Source: Comamonas odontotermitis
GTDB taxonomy: Bacteria > Pseudomonadota > Gammaproteobacteria > Burkholderiales > Burkholderiaceae_C
Assembly (NCBI RefSeq): GCF_020080045.1
Contig: NZ_CP083451.1
Coordinates: 1,116,001 to 1,180,000, forward strand
Reading direction: 5' to 3'
DNA length: 64,000 nucleotides
The position numbers and the translations under genes are program-made. The notes under the pieces were generated by a model that worked only from the letters and a program-made list of their open reading frames with translations, did not search any database and was not told the DNA's origin. How positions within the stretch are numbered: position 1 is the stretch's first letter; every line of letters begins with the position of its first letter. Positions 37,038 to 45,837 of the stretch are shown here, piece after piece.

Positions 37038-37227
37038 TCGATCTTTGTTAATGCCTAACTTTTTGCAAGATTTGCAAATTTTGTTCAATTGCAGGGGCGA
37101 CTGTCCTGCGGTTGGCCGCCCAAAGCGTTGCTTTGCGAGCATGGCGGCAACAAATGCGCTACTGTAGCGTCCAGTGACAGGTAATAGATAACTGATGCGG
37201 CGCCTTGGCGCGGCAAGGAGAGTGACG

Positions 37228-38109
37228 ATGAGATGGGAAGGCAATCGCGAATCTGAGAATGTGGAAGACCGCCGTGGGCAGGGTGGCGGCGGAGGTGGTG
37301 GTGGTTTTGGCATCGGCGGTCGCAGCATTGGCATCGGCACCGTGGTGCTGGCGCTAATTGGCTGGGGCGTGTTCGGCATCAATCCGCTGACCACGATTGG
37401 AGTGCTGTCGGGCAGCGGTTCGCCCGCACCGGTGGAGCAAGGACCCGCCAAGGCGCCGCCGTCGAACGATCAGGGTGCTAAATTCGTCTCGACCGTGCTG
37501 GCGTCGACCGAAGACGTCTGGACCGATATCTTCAGCAAGGCCGGCGCCCGCTACCAGGCGCCAAGGCTGGTGCTGTTTACCGGCGTGACACGAACCGCCT
37601 GTGGCACGGGCCAGTCCGCCATGGGGCCGTTCTACTGCCCGGGTGACCACAAGGTCTATCTGGATATGGACTTTTTCAACACCATGAGCCGCCAACTGGG
37701 AGCGCCTGGCGAATTTGCCCGCGCCTATGTCGTGGCGCACGAAGTGGGCCACCACGTGCAGAACCTGCTGGGCATATCGGACAAGGTAGACAGCATGCGG
37801 GGCCGTATCAGCGAACGCGACCAGAATGCGCTGTCCGTGCGTCTGGAGCTGCAGGCAGACTGCTATGCAGGTGTATGGGCCAACCATTCGCAGCAGGCCA
37901 AGAACTGGCTCGAGCAGGGCGATATCGAATCGGCCGTGAATGCCGCGCAGCAGATTGGCGACGACAAGCTGCAGCGAGAAGCCTCGGGCACGGTGCGGCC
38001 AGACAGCTTCACCCACGGCTCCAGTGCGCAGCGGGTGCGCTGGTTCACCCAGGGCTACAAGACGGGCAGCGTGCAGTCGTGCGATACCTTCCAGGCGGGC
38101 AGCCTGTAA
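37228..38109 (+). CDS. YpfJ-family neutral zinc metallopeptidase
   Basis: A 293-residue member of the YpfJ/KPN_02809 family. The N-terminus MRWEGNRESENVEDRRGQ leads to a Gly-rich tract, one membrane helix (about 38-62, IGIGTVVLALIGWGVFGI) and a periplasmic catalytic domain with YVVAHEVGHHVQNLLG (HExxH-like HEVGHH zinc motif), LELQADCYAGVWANH (third ligand region) and CPGDHKVYLDMDFF upstream. Proteolytic activity is inferred from the motif; the substrate is unknown. AAGGAG precedes the ATG at 37228; an upstream start at 37195 is not needed. Monocistronic with its own terminator. Confidence 0.92.
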   Translation: MRWEGNRESENVEDRRGQGGGGGGGGFGIGGRSIGIGTVVLALIGWGVFGINPLTTIGVLSGSGSPAPVEQGPAKAPPSNDQGAKFVSTVLASTEDVWTDIFSKAGARYQAPRLVLFTGVTRTACGTGQSAMGPFYCPGDHKVYLDMDFFNTMSRQLGAPGEFARAYVVAHEVGHHVQNLLGISDKVDSMRGRISERDQNALSVRLELQADCYAGVWANHSQQAKNWLEQGDIESAVNAAQQIGDDKLQREASGTVRPDSFTHGSSAQRVRWFTQGYKTGSVQSCDTFQAGSL

Positions 38110-38130
38110 TTCTGTCGGGAACACGTATCC

Positions 38131-38159
38131 AGCAGCCGGCTTTGCCGGCTGTTTTTTTG
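38131..38159 (+). terminator. rho-independent terminator after the metallopeptidase gene
   Basis: CAGCCGGC-TTT-GCCGGCTG (38133-38151) followed by seven T residues. Confidence 0.92.
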
Positions 38160-38181
38160 TGCGGCCTGCAGTGGTTGGGCT

Positions 38182-38236
38182 CCCATTTTTTAAAAACAAT
38201 AGCAGTCAAGCAAGGGTATGCGCGCCAGGGCAGCAA
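38182..38236. repeat. degenerate intergenic AT-rich repeat
   Basis: TTTTTTAAAAACAATAGCAGTCAAGCAAGG followed by GCGCGCC is, in shorter pieces, the AAAACAATAGC plus GCGC arrangement of the dispersed family (AAAAACAATAGC at about 38193-38204). Lies between the metallopeptidase gene and rhlE. Confidence 0.45.
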
Positions 38237-38324
38237 TACATGACAGCTACACCCCCATTCCGTAACCGTGTACGGGGTTAAGCGCAGCAGCAATCTGCCC
38301 ACGGTGCGACAATAGGGGGCTTAC

Positions 38325-39755
38325 ATGACAAATTCTTTCTCCAACCTTCATCTGGCCGAGCCCTTGGCCAAGGCCATCGCCGAGATGGGCTATGCATCCA
38401 TGACGCCGATCCAGGCACAGGCCATTCCTGTGGTGCTGACCGGCAAGGATGTCATGGGCGCAGCGCAGACTGGTACCGGTAAGACGGCTGCCTTTTCATT
38501 GCCGTTGCTGCAGCGCTTGATGGCGCATGAAAACAGCTCGGCATCGCCTGCCCGCCACCCGGTGCGCGCCCTGGTGCTGCTGCCCACGCGCGAGCTGGCC
38601 GATCAGGTGGCCCAGCAGATTGCCCAGTTTGCCAAATACACCAAGCTGCGCAGCACGGTGGTGTTCGGCGGCATGGACATGAAGCCCCAGACTATCGAGC
38701 TGAAGAAGGGTGTGGAGGTGCTGGTGGCCACACCGGGTCGCCTGCTCGACCATATCGAGGCCAAGAACGCCGTCCTCAATCAGGTGGAATATGTGGTGCT
38801 GGACGAGGCTGACCGCATGCTCGACATCGGCTTTCTGCCCGATCTGCAGCGCATCCTGTCGTATTTGCCCAAGAAGCGCACCACCTTGCTCTTCTCGGCC
38901 ACGTTCTCGCCCGAGATCAAGCGGCTGGCCGGCAGCTACCTGCAAGATCCGATCACGATCGAAGTCGCCCGTCCCAATGAGACGGCTTCCACCGTCGAGC
39001 AGCGCTTTTTCAGCGCCTCCGACGATGACAAGCGCCGCGTGATCATCAAGACCCTGCGTGATCGCCAGGTTCGCCAGGCCTTTGTATTCGTCAACAGCAA
39101 GCTGGGCTGCTCGCGCCTGACGCGCACTCTGGAGCGTGACGGTCTGCGTGCCGCAGCACTGCATGGCGACAAGAGCCAGGACGAACGTCTGAAGGCGCTC
39201 GAAGCCTTCAAGCAAGGCGAAGTCGATCTGCTGGTGTGCACCGATGTGGCTGCGCGCGGACTGGACATCAAGGATGTGCCTGCCGTCTTCAACTACGACG
39301 TGCCTTTCAATGCCGAAGACTATGTGCACCGCATTGGGCGAACGGGCCGTGCGGGCGCTTCAGGTCTGGCCGTGACTCTGGTCACCAATGCCGACGCGCG
39401 CCACGTGAGCGACATTGAAAAGCTGATCAAGAAGAAGATCGAGGTCGAACCCTTCGAGCTGGATGAGCGGCCACGCGGCCGCTTCAACGACGGCCACCGG
39501 GACCGCCGCGAGCGTGAAAGCCGCGATCAACGTGGCCGCGAGCGCGACGACGAAACATCGGACCGCCGGGAGCGCTATCGCCCGGCACCCGTGTCGCGCG
39601 ATCCGTTCTTTGACAAGCCCTACGAGGCGAAAGCTGCCGAGCCCGCAGCCTGGGATGCGGGCTCCAAGCCCGCACCTGCACGGGGCGCTGCCAGCGTCAA
39701 GCCACGTCGCAAGGTGGCGGCGCTCTTCAAGCCCGCACCCACGACCGAGTCGTGA
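38325..39755 (+). CDS. rhlE: DEAD-box ATP-dependent RNA helicase RhlE
   Basis: A 476-residue RNA helicase of the RhlE group. Domain 1 (about 1-205) has Q-motif FSNLHLAEPLAKAI...TPIQAQAIP, Walker A AAQTGTGKTAAFS, PTRELADQ, VATPGRLLDH, VVLDEADRML and SAT (FSATFSPEI). Domain 2 (about 220-380) has HGDKSQDERL, TDVAARGLDI and HRIGRTGRAG. The C-terminal 100 residues are basic and low in complexity (RDRRERESRDQRGRERDDE), the RNA-binding tail usual for RhlE, acting in ribosome assembly and cold or RNA-degradation functions. Monocistronic; convergent with apaH across a shared terminator. Confidence 0.95.
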   Translation: MTNSFSNLHLAEPLAKAIAEMGYASMTPIQAQAIPVVLTGKDVMGAAQTGTGKTAAFSLPLLQRLMAHENSSASPARHPVRALVLLPTRELADQVAQQIAQFAKYTKLRSTVVFGGMDMKPQTIELKKGVEVLVATPGRLLDHIEAKNAVLNQVEYVVLDEADRMLDIGFLPDLQRILSYLPKKRTTLLFSATFSPEIKRLAGSYLQDPITIEVARPNETASTVEQRFFSASDDDKRRVIIKTLRDRQVRQAFVFVNSKLGCSRLTRTLERDGLRAAALHGDKSQDERLKALEAFKQGEVDLLVCTDVAARGLDIKDVPAVFNYDVPFNAEDYVHRIGRTGRAGASGLAVTLVTNADARHVSDIEKLIKKKIEVEPFELDERPRGRFNDGHRDRRERESRDQRGRERDDETSDRRERYRPAPVSRDPFFDKPYEAKAAEPAAWDAGSKPAPARGAASVKPRRKVAALFKPAPTTES

Positions 39756-39771
39756 CACTGTGATTTCAACG

Positions 39772-39805
39772 GCAAGGCCTCTGCAGGAATGCAGAGGCCT
39801 TTTTC
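39772..39805. terminator. bidirectional terminator between rhlE and apaH
   Basis: AAGGCCTCTGCA-GGAA-TGCAGAGGCCTTTTT; a 12-bp stem at 39774-39801 in the 78-bp convergent gap. Confidence 0.9.
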
Positions 39806-39833
39806 CATCTGGCTCTTCGGCGGTTGTTGAGGC

Positions 39834-40676
39834 TCAGCCGGGTTGCTGCGCCTGCTCGCATTCCACGTGAATGAGCTCGCGCTCTTCCAGGCTGGCACCA
39901 AAGCGCACGGCCGTCAGGCATCCGCCCCAGACACAGCCTGTATCCAGCGCAATCAGGTGCGGGCGATTCAGTTCGCCGAGTGTGGACCAGTGGCCAAAGG
40001 CGATGGTGGTCTCGGCGGTCGCGCGGCTCGGCAGGTCGAACCATGGCAGAAGACCGGGAGGGGCATGTTCGGTGCTTTCGGCGCTTTCAAAATCCATCCG
40101 GCCGTCGGGGGCGCAGTAACGCATACGGGTAAGCACATTCGTGATGACGCGCAACCGCTCCATGCCGGAGAGCTGCTCGCTCCACTGGTCGGGCTCGTTG
40201 CCATACATGGCCTGCAGGAAGAGGGGCAGCTCATCGCCCTGCAACACGGCTTCCACCTCCTGTGCGTAACGAAGGGTATCGGCCGCGCTCCAGCGTTGGT
40301 GGACGCCGGCATGCACCATCAGCAGGCTTTCTCCGCCCACATCATGGGTACGTGCCAGCGGCTGCTGCCGTACCCATCGCAGCAGTTGGTCTGCATCGGG
40401 CGCCTGCAGCACTTGTAGCAGGGTGTCGCGCCTGGAGAATTTGCGTCGTCCGTTGGCTGCGGCGAGCAGATGCAGATCATGGTTGCCCAGCAGCACGCGG
40501 ATGCTGTCCCCTGATTCCATGCAGCGGCGAAGGGTTTTTTCCGAATCTGGTCCCCGGTTGACCAAGTCGCCCAGAAGGTAGACGGTGTCGCGGCTGGGCG
40601 AGAAATCAATTTTGGCGAGCAGGCGCTCCAAAGCGCCATCGCATCCCTGGATATCGCCAATACAGTAAAGTGACAT
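39834..40676 (-). CDS. apaH: diadenosine tetraphosphatase (symmetrical)
   Basis: A 280-residue metallophosphoesterase that splits Ap4A to two ADP. The metal motifs are intact: YCIGDIQGC, YLLGDLVNRGPDSEKTLR, VLLGNHDLHLLA, MVHAGVHQRW and AFGHWSTLGEL. The length matches E. coli ApaH. It controls Ap4A and, in some bacteria, removes Np4 caps from RNA. It is divergent from the CNNM/CorC gene with only 26 bp between the two start codons, so their promoters must overlap the coding regions. The gene stands alone, unlike the rsmA-apaG-apaH arrangement of enterobacteria. Confidence 0.95.
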   Translation of the reverse strand: MSLYCIGDIQGCDGALERLLAKIDFSPSRDTVYLLGDLVNRGPDSEKTLRRCMESGDSIRVLLGNHDLHLLAAANGRRKFSRRDTLLQVLQAPDADQLLRWVRQQPLARTHDVGGESLLMVHAGVHQRWSAADTLRYAQEVEAVLQGDELPLFLQAMYGNEPDQWSEQLSGMERLRVITNVLTRMRYCAPDGRMDFESAESTEHAPPGLLPWFDLPSRATAETTIAFGHWSTLGELNRPHLIALDTGCVWGGCLTAVRFGASLEERELIHVECEQAQQPG

Positions 40677-40702
40677 GCTTGTTGAACTACCTGTGAACTA
40701 TT

Positions 40703-42010
40703 TTGTTAGACGTACTTCTGATCGCGCTTTTGACCCTGCTTAATGGCGTATTTGCCATGTCGGAGTTGGCGCTGGCAAGCAGCCGTAAATCACGTTTGCT
40801 GGCCATGGCGGAAAGCGGCGACAAGGGCGCCAAGGCGGCCCTGGAATTATTGGCCAATCCTACCCAGTTTCTTTCGTCCATTCAGGTGGGTATCACTTCC
40901 ATTGGCATGCTCAATGGTATTTTCGGCGAAGCCGCTTTCAGCGACGGCCTGGCGAGCTGGCTCATTTCTGCAGGAATGCCGGCCTCGGTGGCGTCTGTGG
41001 CAGCAACGGCCACGGTGATCATTGTGATCACCTACCTCACCATCGTGTTTGGCGAATTGGTGCCCAAGCGCATTGGCCAGATGTATCCCGAGGCTTCCTC
41101 ACGCATGATTGCGCTTCCGCTCACATGGGTGTCCAGGATTGCCAAGCCTTTCGTGTGGTTGCTGTCGGTTTCCGCGCAGTATGTACTCAAGTTGTTGCGT
41201 ATCAAGGATGAATCGAGCCGGGCTGTGACCGAGGAGGAAATCGTGGCCAGCCTCGATGAAGGCCGTGATGCAGGTGTGATCGAGCAGCACGAACACCTGA
41301 TGGTGCAGAACGTCTTCCATCTGGATGACCGCCCTCTGATCTCGATGATGGTGCCTCGCGGCGACGTGCAGTGGCTGGATGCTCGCCTGACAGTGGCCCA
41401 AGCGCTGCACGAAGTGCGTGCGGCCGGAGGCAAGGGAGCGCACTCCTGGTATCCCGTCTGCCGCGAATCGCTCGACAACGTGGTGGGTCTGGTGAGCGTT
41501 GCGCACCTGCTGGATGTGGTGTCTCCCAAGACAGTGCCGGTGTCGGATCTGGTGGTGGCGGCCACCTATGTGCCTGAAACACTGAGCGGCTTTGAGTTGC
41601 TGGAGCAGTTCCGCGCTCGCGCCGGCCGCATGATTTTCGTGGTGGATGAATACGGGGTCGTGCAAGGCATCATCACGCCGCGCGATGTGCTGGAAGCCAT
41701 TACCGGAGAGCTCAAGCCAGGTGGTGCCAACGAGGCCTGGGCCGTTCAGAACGACGATGGCTCCTGGTATCTGGATGGCCTGATGCCGATATCCGAATTG
41801 AAGGCACGCCTGGATATCAAGGAATTGCCGGATGAAGGCAAGGGCAGATATAACACGCTGGCCGGTATGCTGATGGCCGAATCCGGGCATATGCCGCCGG
41901 TGGGCGAGAAGATATATTGTGCAGGATGGGTATTCGAAGTAATGGCTCTGGAAGGGAAACGCGTGGACAAGGTGATTGCTCGCATCGACGCGGGCCTTGC
42001 CGATTACTAA
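40703..42010 (+). CDS. CNNM/CorC-type membrane protein with CBS domains (TTG start)
   Basis: A 435-residue protein of the former hemolysin C/UPF0053 group: an N-terminal CNNM (DUF21) membrane domain (about 1-180, three to four helices, LLTLLNGVFAMSELALASS, TYLTIVFGELVPKRIGQ), a CBS pair (about 205-330, FVVDEYGVVQGIITPRDVLE) and a C-terminal CorC_HlyC domain (340-425). Relatives handle Mg2+/Co2+ efflux or resistance. The start is TTG at 40703: an in-frame TGA lies at 40694-40696 and the next Met is inside the first helix, so no ATG is available. It is divergent from apaH with a 26-bp gap and followed by the hns-like gene. Confidence 0.88.
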   Translation: MLDVLLIALLTLLNGVFAMSELALASSRKSRLLAMAESGDKGAKAALELLANPTQFLSSIQVGITSIGMLNGIFGEAAFSDGLASWLISAGMPASVASVAATATVIIVITYLTIVFGELVPKRIGQMYPEASSRMIALPLTWVSRIAKPFVWLLSVSAQYVLKLLRIKDESSRAVTEEEIVASLDEGRDAGVIEQHEHLMVQNVFHLDDRPLISMMVPRGDVQWLDARLTVAQALHEVRAAGGKGAHSWYPVCRESLDNVVGLVSVAHLLDVVSPKTVPVSDLVVAATYVPETLSGFELLEQFRARAGRMIFVVDEYGVVQGIITPRDVLEAITGELKPGGANEAWAVQNDDGSWYLDGLMPISELKARLDIKELPDEGKGRYNTLAGMLMAESGHMPPVGEKIYCAGWVFEVMALEGKRVDKVIARIDAGLADY

Positions 42011-42093
42011 AGGTAATAGACCGCCATGTTTATGAAAATTTACATTGGTATTTAATGGTTGAGGGGCAAAAAAGCCTTTTGCAAATTTGAGTT

Positions 42094-42105
42094 TTGGGTA
42101 TACTG
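42094..42105 (+). promoter_or_regulatory. probable -10 region of the hns-like gene
   Basis: TATACT at 42099-42104 lies 35 bp upstream of the ATG in an AT-rich stretch and is preceded by TTTTGG; no good -35 is found at 17 bp, so spacing is irregular or an activator is used. Confidence 0.45.
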
Positions 42106-42138
42106 GGGCCGTTAATTAAATTACTTGGATATACCAAC

Positions 42139-42429
42139 ATGGCTACTTTGAAGGAAATCGACGCCCAATTGGCGGCACTGCAAGCCCAACGTGAAGAAGT
42201 TCGCAAAAATGAACTGAAGAACGTCGTGGATCAGGTACGCAGCCTGGTGGCCGAATATGGACTGAGTGAGCTGGACGTGTTTCCCCCAGCACGTGGTGGC
42301 CGCAGTGCCGCAGCAGGCTCCAAGGTTGCTCCTAAATACCGCGATCCAGCGACTGGCGCAACCTGGACTGGCCGTGGCAAGGCTCCAAAGTGGATTGAAG
42401 GCCAGGCCCGCGAGAAATTTGCGATCTGA
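42139..42429 (+). CDS. H-NS family nucleoid protein
   Basis: A 96-residue H-NS family DNA-binding protein of the short form common in Burkholderiales. The N-terminal half is a coiled coil (ATLKEIDAQLAALQAQREEV, residues 2-40) for dimerisation; the C-terminal half carries the AT-hook-like DNA-binding motif KYRDPATGATWTGRGKAPKW (about 66-87). It should silence AT-rich, often foreign, DNA and shape the nucleoid. The ATG at 42139 fits the family N-terminus (MATLKEI); an in-frame start at 42094 overlaps the promoter. Followed by a terminator. Confidence 0.92.
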   Translation: MATLKEIDAQLAALQAQREEVRKNELKNVVDQVRSLVAEYGLSELDVFPPARGGRSAAAGSKVAPKYRDPATGATWTGRGKAPKWIEGQAREKFAI

Positions 42430-42448
42430 TCAAGAGAGCGCAATGCAT

Positions 42449-42479
42449 GAAAACCCGCTTCGGCGGGTTTTCCTTTTTC
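42449..42479 (+). terminator. rho-independent terminator of the hns-like gene
   Basis: AAAACCCGC-TTCG-GCGGGTTTT (42450-42471) followed by CCTTTTT. Confidence 0.88.
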
Positions 42480-42808
42480 AGGGAGCGATTTTCAGCATTT
42501 TGCAGCTACAGAAATCCCCTTTTTCATAGATTGCTGCTATTGAAAATTCTGATGAATCTATAGGCTTATTTTTCGAGTTGCTGAGTGGAGGGATATTGGG
42601 GCAATGGGTATGACAAGTCCCCGGTCACGAAAGCTTCAGACGGTCCGTGCCTGAGGTGGTATGGACTTTGCGAATGGGCGGGGCGCGGTGGCAGGCAGCA
42701 CCAATAGCCATATCGAATGTCTGGCGACATGCAGGTGTCGGCGCACGCAGGTAGACTGTCTGTTCGAGAAGAATTTCTGTGGCATTCCCAAGCAAAACAG
42801 GAGCAACG
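42480..42808. other. gene-free stretch upstream of acnA
   Basis: About 330 bp without a credible gene. Its left part is AT-rich (42500-42575) and includes TTGCTGCTATTGAAAATTC, a fragment resembling the dispersed intergenic repeat. The right part is GC-rich and should hold the acnA promoter, but no clear -35/-10 pair was found. A 72-codon frame at 42661-42879 overlaps acnA and is not supported. Confidence 0.4.
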
Positions 42809-45718
42809 ATGAAATCGAGCAACCCTCAGTCGGGCAAGCATGCTTTTGCCTCCACCTTGAAGTCTCTGTCGCTGGGTAAGGCGGGCAAGGGCAGCTTCTA
42901 TTCGCTGCCAGCCCTGGCCAAACAGTATCCCAATATCAAGCGGTTGCCGGTTTCACTGCGCATCGTGCTGGAGTCGGTGCTGCGCAACTGTGATGGCCAG
43001 CGGGTTCTGCCGGAGCATGTGGAGCAGCTTGCCAATTGGAAACCTCGGGCGGAACGGACCGAAGAGGTGCCATTCGTCGTTGCCCGCGTGGTGCTGCAGG
43101 ATTTTACGGGCGTGCCATTGCTGGCAGATCTGGCTGCCATGCGCAGCACTGCCGATCGGTTGGGGAAAAAGCCCAAGGCGATCGAGCCGCTGGTGCCGGT
43201 GGACCTGGTGGTGGATCACTCGATCATGGTCGACTACTACGGCAACAAGAATGCCCTCGACCTGAACATGAAACTGGAATTCCAGCGCAACAACGAGCGC
43301 TACCAGTTCATGAAGTGGGGAATGCAGGCTTTTGACACCTTTGGCGTGGTGCCTCCGGGTTTTGGCATCGTGCACCAGGTCAATCTGGAATACCTGGCGC
43401 GGGGCGTGCACCACACCAAGGACGGGGTGTACTACGCCGATTCCCTGGTCGGGACGGACAGCCATACCACCATGATCAATGGCGTTGGCGTGGTGGCGTG
43501 GGGCGTGGGCGGTATCGAGGCCGAAGCCGCCATGCTGGGCCAGCCGGTGTATTTCCTGACACCCGATGTCGTCGGCTTTGAACTGACGGGTAAGCTGCGC
43601 GAGGGGGTGACGGCGACCGATCTGGTGCTGACGGTGACCGAAATCCTGCGCCGCGAAAAGGTCGTGGGCAAGTTCGTGGAGTTCTTTGGCGAGGGCACGC
43701 GCAGCCTCTCCGTTCCTGACCGGGCCACCATCGGCAACATGGCGCCCGAATATGGCGCAACCATGGGCTTCTTCCCGGTTGACGGCAAGACCCTCGACTA
43801 TTTTGAAGGTACCGGGCGCACCAAGGCCGAAATCGAAGCATTTGAGGCCTATTTCAAGGCGCAGGACCTCTTTGGTGTTCCCAAGGCGGGGGACATCGAC
43901 TACTCGCAGGTTGTCAGGCTGGATCTGGGCACCGTCGCTCCCAGCCTGGCGGGGCCCAAGCGCCCGCAGGACCGCATCGAGATCGGACATGTGGCCGACA
44001 AGTTCGCGGAGCTGTTTACTGCGCCGATTGTGCAAAATGGCTTCAATCTGCCTGCGGACAGGCTCGGGCAGAGCGTGCGGGTACATATCAACGGCGAAGG
44101 AGAAACCGCCGAGCCCGATGCCAAGCCTGTGCCCGCCGGTGCTCCGCGCAACGTGGTAGAAATGGTGGCCAATACCCCCAATGTGGAAGATGCACCGGGC
44201 AGCCTGCGCAGCGAGGAAGCGCATGTGGAGGCCAAAGAGCGCGGTGGCATCGATCTGCACAATGGAGATGTGCTGATTGCGGCCATCACCAGCTGTACCA
44301 ATACTTCCAACCCCAGCGTGATGCTGGCGGCAGGCCTGCTGGCCAAGAAGGCGGTGCAGGCTGGCTTGACGGTCAAGCCCCACGTCAAGACTTCGTTGGC
44401 TCCTGGGTCGCGCCTGGTCACGCTCTACCTCACGGAGTCGGGCCTCTTGCCCTATCTGGAAAAGCTGGGTTTTGCGATTGCGGGCTATGGTTGCACCACC
44501 TGCATTGGCAACGCTGGCGATCTGCTGCCCGAATTCAATGCCGCGATCCAGCAGAACGACCTGGTATGCGCCGCCGTGCTGTCCGGCAACCGCAACTTCG
44601 AGGCCCGCATCCATCCCAACATCCGCGCCAACTTCCTGGCGAGCCCACCTCTGGTCGTGGCCTATGCCATTGCCGGCAACGTGCGCAAGGACCTGATGAC
44701 CGAGCCGGTTGGCAAAGGCAAGGACGGGCGTGACGTGTACCTGGGGGATATCTGGCCGAGCACGGATGAGGTGCACAAGCTGATGAAGTACGCGATGAAC
44801 GGCAAGGCTTTCCGGGCCAACTACGAAAAGGTCACCAGCGAGCCGGGCAAGCTGTGGGAGAAGATCAAGGGTGTGACGGGAGCCACCTATACCTGGCCCC
44901 AGAGCACCTATATTGCCGAGCCTCCGTTCTTCAAGAGCTTCCAGCTGGAGGCCAAGCACGAGAATGCCCAGGGCGCAGACCAATATGCCATCCACAGTGC
45001 ACGGGTCATGGCGCTGTTTGGCGATTCGATCACGACCGATCACATTTCGCCGGCCGGCTCCATCAAGGAGACCTCGCCTGCCGGGCAATGGCTGCTTGCC
45101 AATGGCGTCAAGAAGGTCGATTTCAACAGCTATGGCTCGCGCCGCGGCAATCACGAAGTGATGATGCGCGGCACTTTTGCCAATGTCCGCATCAAGAACC
45201 AGATGTTGCCAGTCGGCGCCGATGGCTCGCGCGAGGAAGGGGGACTCACCATCTACCAGAACCCCGGCGAGGACCAGGGCCAGAAGCTGTTCATCTATGA
45301 CGCGGCCATGCGCTATGTTGCGGCCAACACCCCCACCGTGGTCTTTGCCGGTGAAGAGTACGGTACCGGATCGAGCCGCGATTGGGCTGCCAAGGGGACG
45401 CAGTTGCTGGGCATCAAGGCCGTCGTGGCGCGCAGCTTTGAGCGAATTCATCGCTCCAACCTGGTGGGCATGGGGGTGCTGCCCCTGCAGTTCCTGGCCG
45501 GGGAAAGCTGGGAGACGCTGCGCTTGCGTGGCGATGAGCAGGTCGACATCATTCCCGACCCCTCTCTGGCTCCGCGCAGCAAGGCCAGACTGGTCGTGCA
45601 CCGCGCCGACGGCAGCAAGACCGAGACGGAACTCGTGTTGCGAATCGATACGCCTATTGAAGTAGAGTATTACAAGGAGGGCGGTATACTTCCTTTTGTA
45701 CTGCGGCAGCTACTGTAA
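42809..45718 (+). CDS. acnA: aconitate hydratase AcnA
   Basis: A 969-residue aconitase of the AcnA/IRP1 type, catalysing citrate-isocitrate isomerisation in the TCA cycle. The [4Fe-4S] cysteines are in [15 protein letters not shown] and [14 protein letters not shown] (one Cys plus CxxC), with [20 protein letters not shown] and [17 protein letters not shown] as substrate and swivel motifs. It is about 75 residues longer than E. coli AcnA (891); much of the extra length is a hydrophilic segment at about 430-490 ([18 protein letters not shown] onward) before the [18 protein letters not shown] block. AGGAG lies 5 bp before the ATG at 42809. Monocistronic. Confidence 0.95.
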   Translation: MKSSNPQSGKHAFASTLKSLSLGKAGKGSFYSLPALAKQYPNIKRLPVSLRIVLESVLRNCDGQRVLPEHVEQLANWKPRAERTEEVPFVVARVVLQDFTGVPLLADLAAMRSTADRLGKKPKAIEPLVPVDLVVDHSIMVDYYGNKNALDLNMKLEFQRNNERYQFMKWGMQAFDTFGVVPPGFGIVHQVNLEYLARGVHHTKDGVYYADSLVGTDSHTTMINGVGVVAWGVGGIEAEAAMLGQPVYFLTPDVVGFELTGKLREGVTATDLVLTVTEILRREKVVGKFVEFFGEGTRSLSVPDRATIGNMAPEYGATMGFFPVDGKTLDYFEGTGRTKAEIEAFEAYFKAQDLFGVPKAGDIDYSQVVRLDLGTVAPSLAGPKRPQDRIEIGHVADKFAELFTAPIVQNGFNLPADRLGQSVRVHINGEGETAEPDAKPVPAGAPRNVVEMVANTPNVEDAPGSLRSEEAHVEAKERGGIDLHNGDVLIAAITSCTNTSNPSVMLAAGLLAKKAVQAGLTVKPHVKTSLAPGSRLVTLYLTESGLLPYLEKLGFAIAGYGCTTCIGNAGDLLPEFNAAIQQNDLVCAAVLSGNRNFEARIHPNIRANFLASPPLVVAYAIAGNVRKDLMTEPVGKGKDGRDVYLGDIWPSTDEVHKLMKYAMNGKAFRANYEKVTSEPGKLWEKIKGVTGATYTWPQSTYIAEPPFFKSFQLEAKHENAQGADQYAIHSARVMALFGDSITTDHISPAGSIKETSPAGQWLLANGVKKVDFNSYGSRRGNHEVMMRGTFANVRIKNQMLPVGADGSREEGGLTIYQNPGEDQGQKLFIYDAAMRYVAANTPTVVFAGEEYGTGSSRDWAAKGTQLLGIKAVVARSFERIHRSNLVGMGVLPLQFLAGESWETLRLRGDEQVDIIPDPSLAPRSKARLVVHRADGSKTETELVLRIDTPIEVEYYKEGGILPFVLRQLL

Positions 45719-45741
45719 GTAACTGCTTGCAAAATATCCTA

Positions 45742-45770
45742 ACCGGGCCCGTTCTAGCAGGGCCCGTTTG
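45742..45770 (+). terminator. probable terminator of acnA
   Basis: CGGGCCC (45744-45750) and GGGCCCG (45760-45766) form a stem followed by TTTGCGTTT; the U tract is short. Confidence 0.55.
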
Positions 45771-45837
45771 CGTTTGACGGCAATTGCTGGTCAAATGCCG
45801 CTATTTACATTTACCTTTTTTACCCCCTCGGTAACCG

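Noticed and set aside
42661-42879. Short 72-codon frame before acnA
   Set aside because: Overlaps the acnA start, has no ribosome site and no recognisable sequence.
42953-45601. An 882-codon frame opposite acnA
   Set aside because: Antisense shadow of a highly conserved gene; low-complexity translation.
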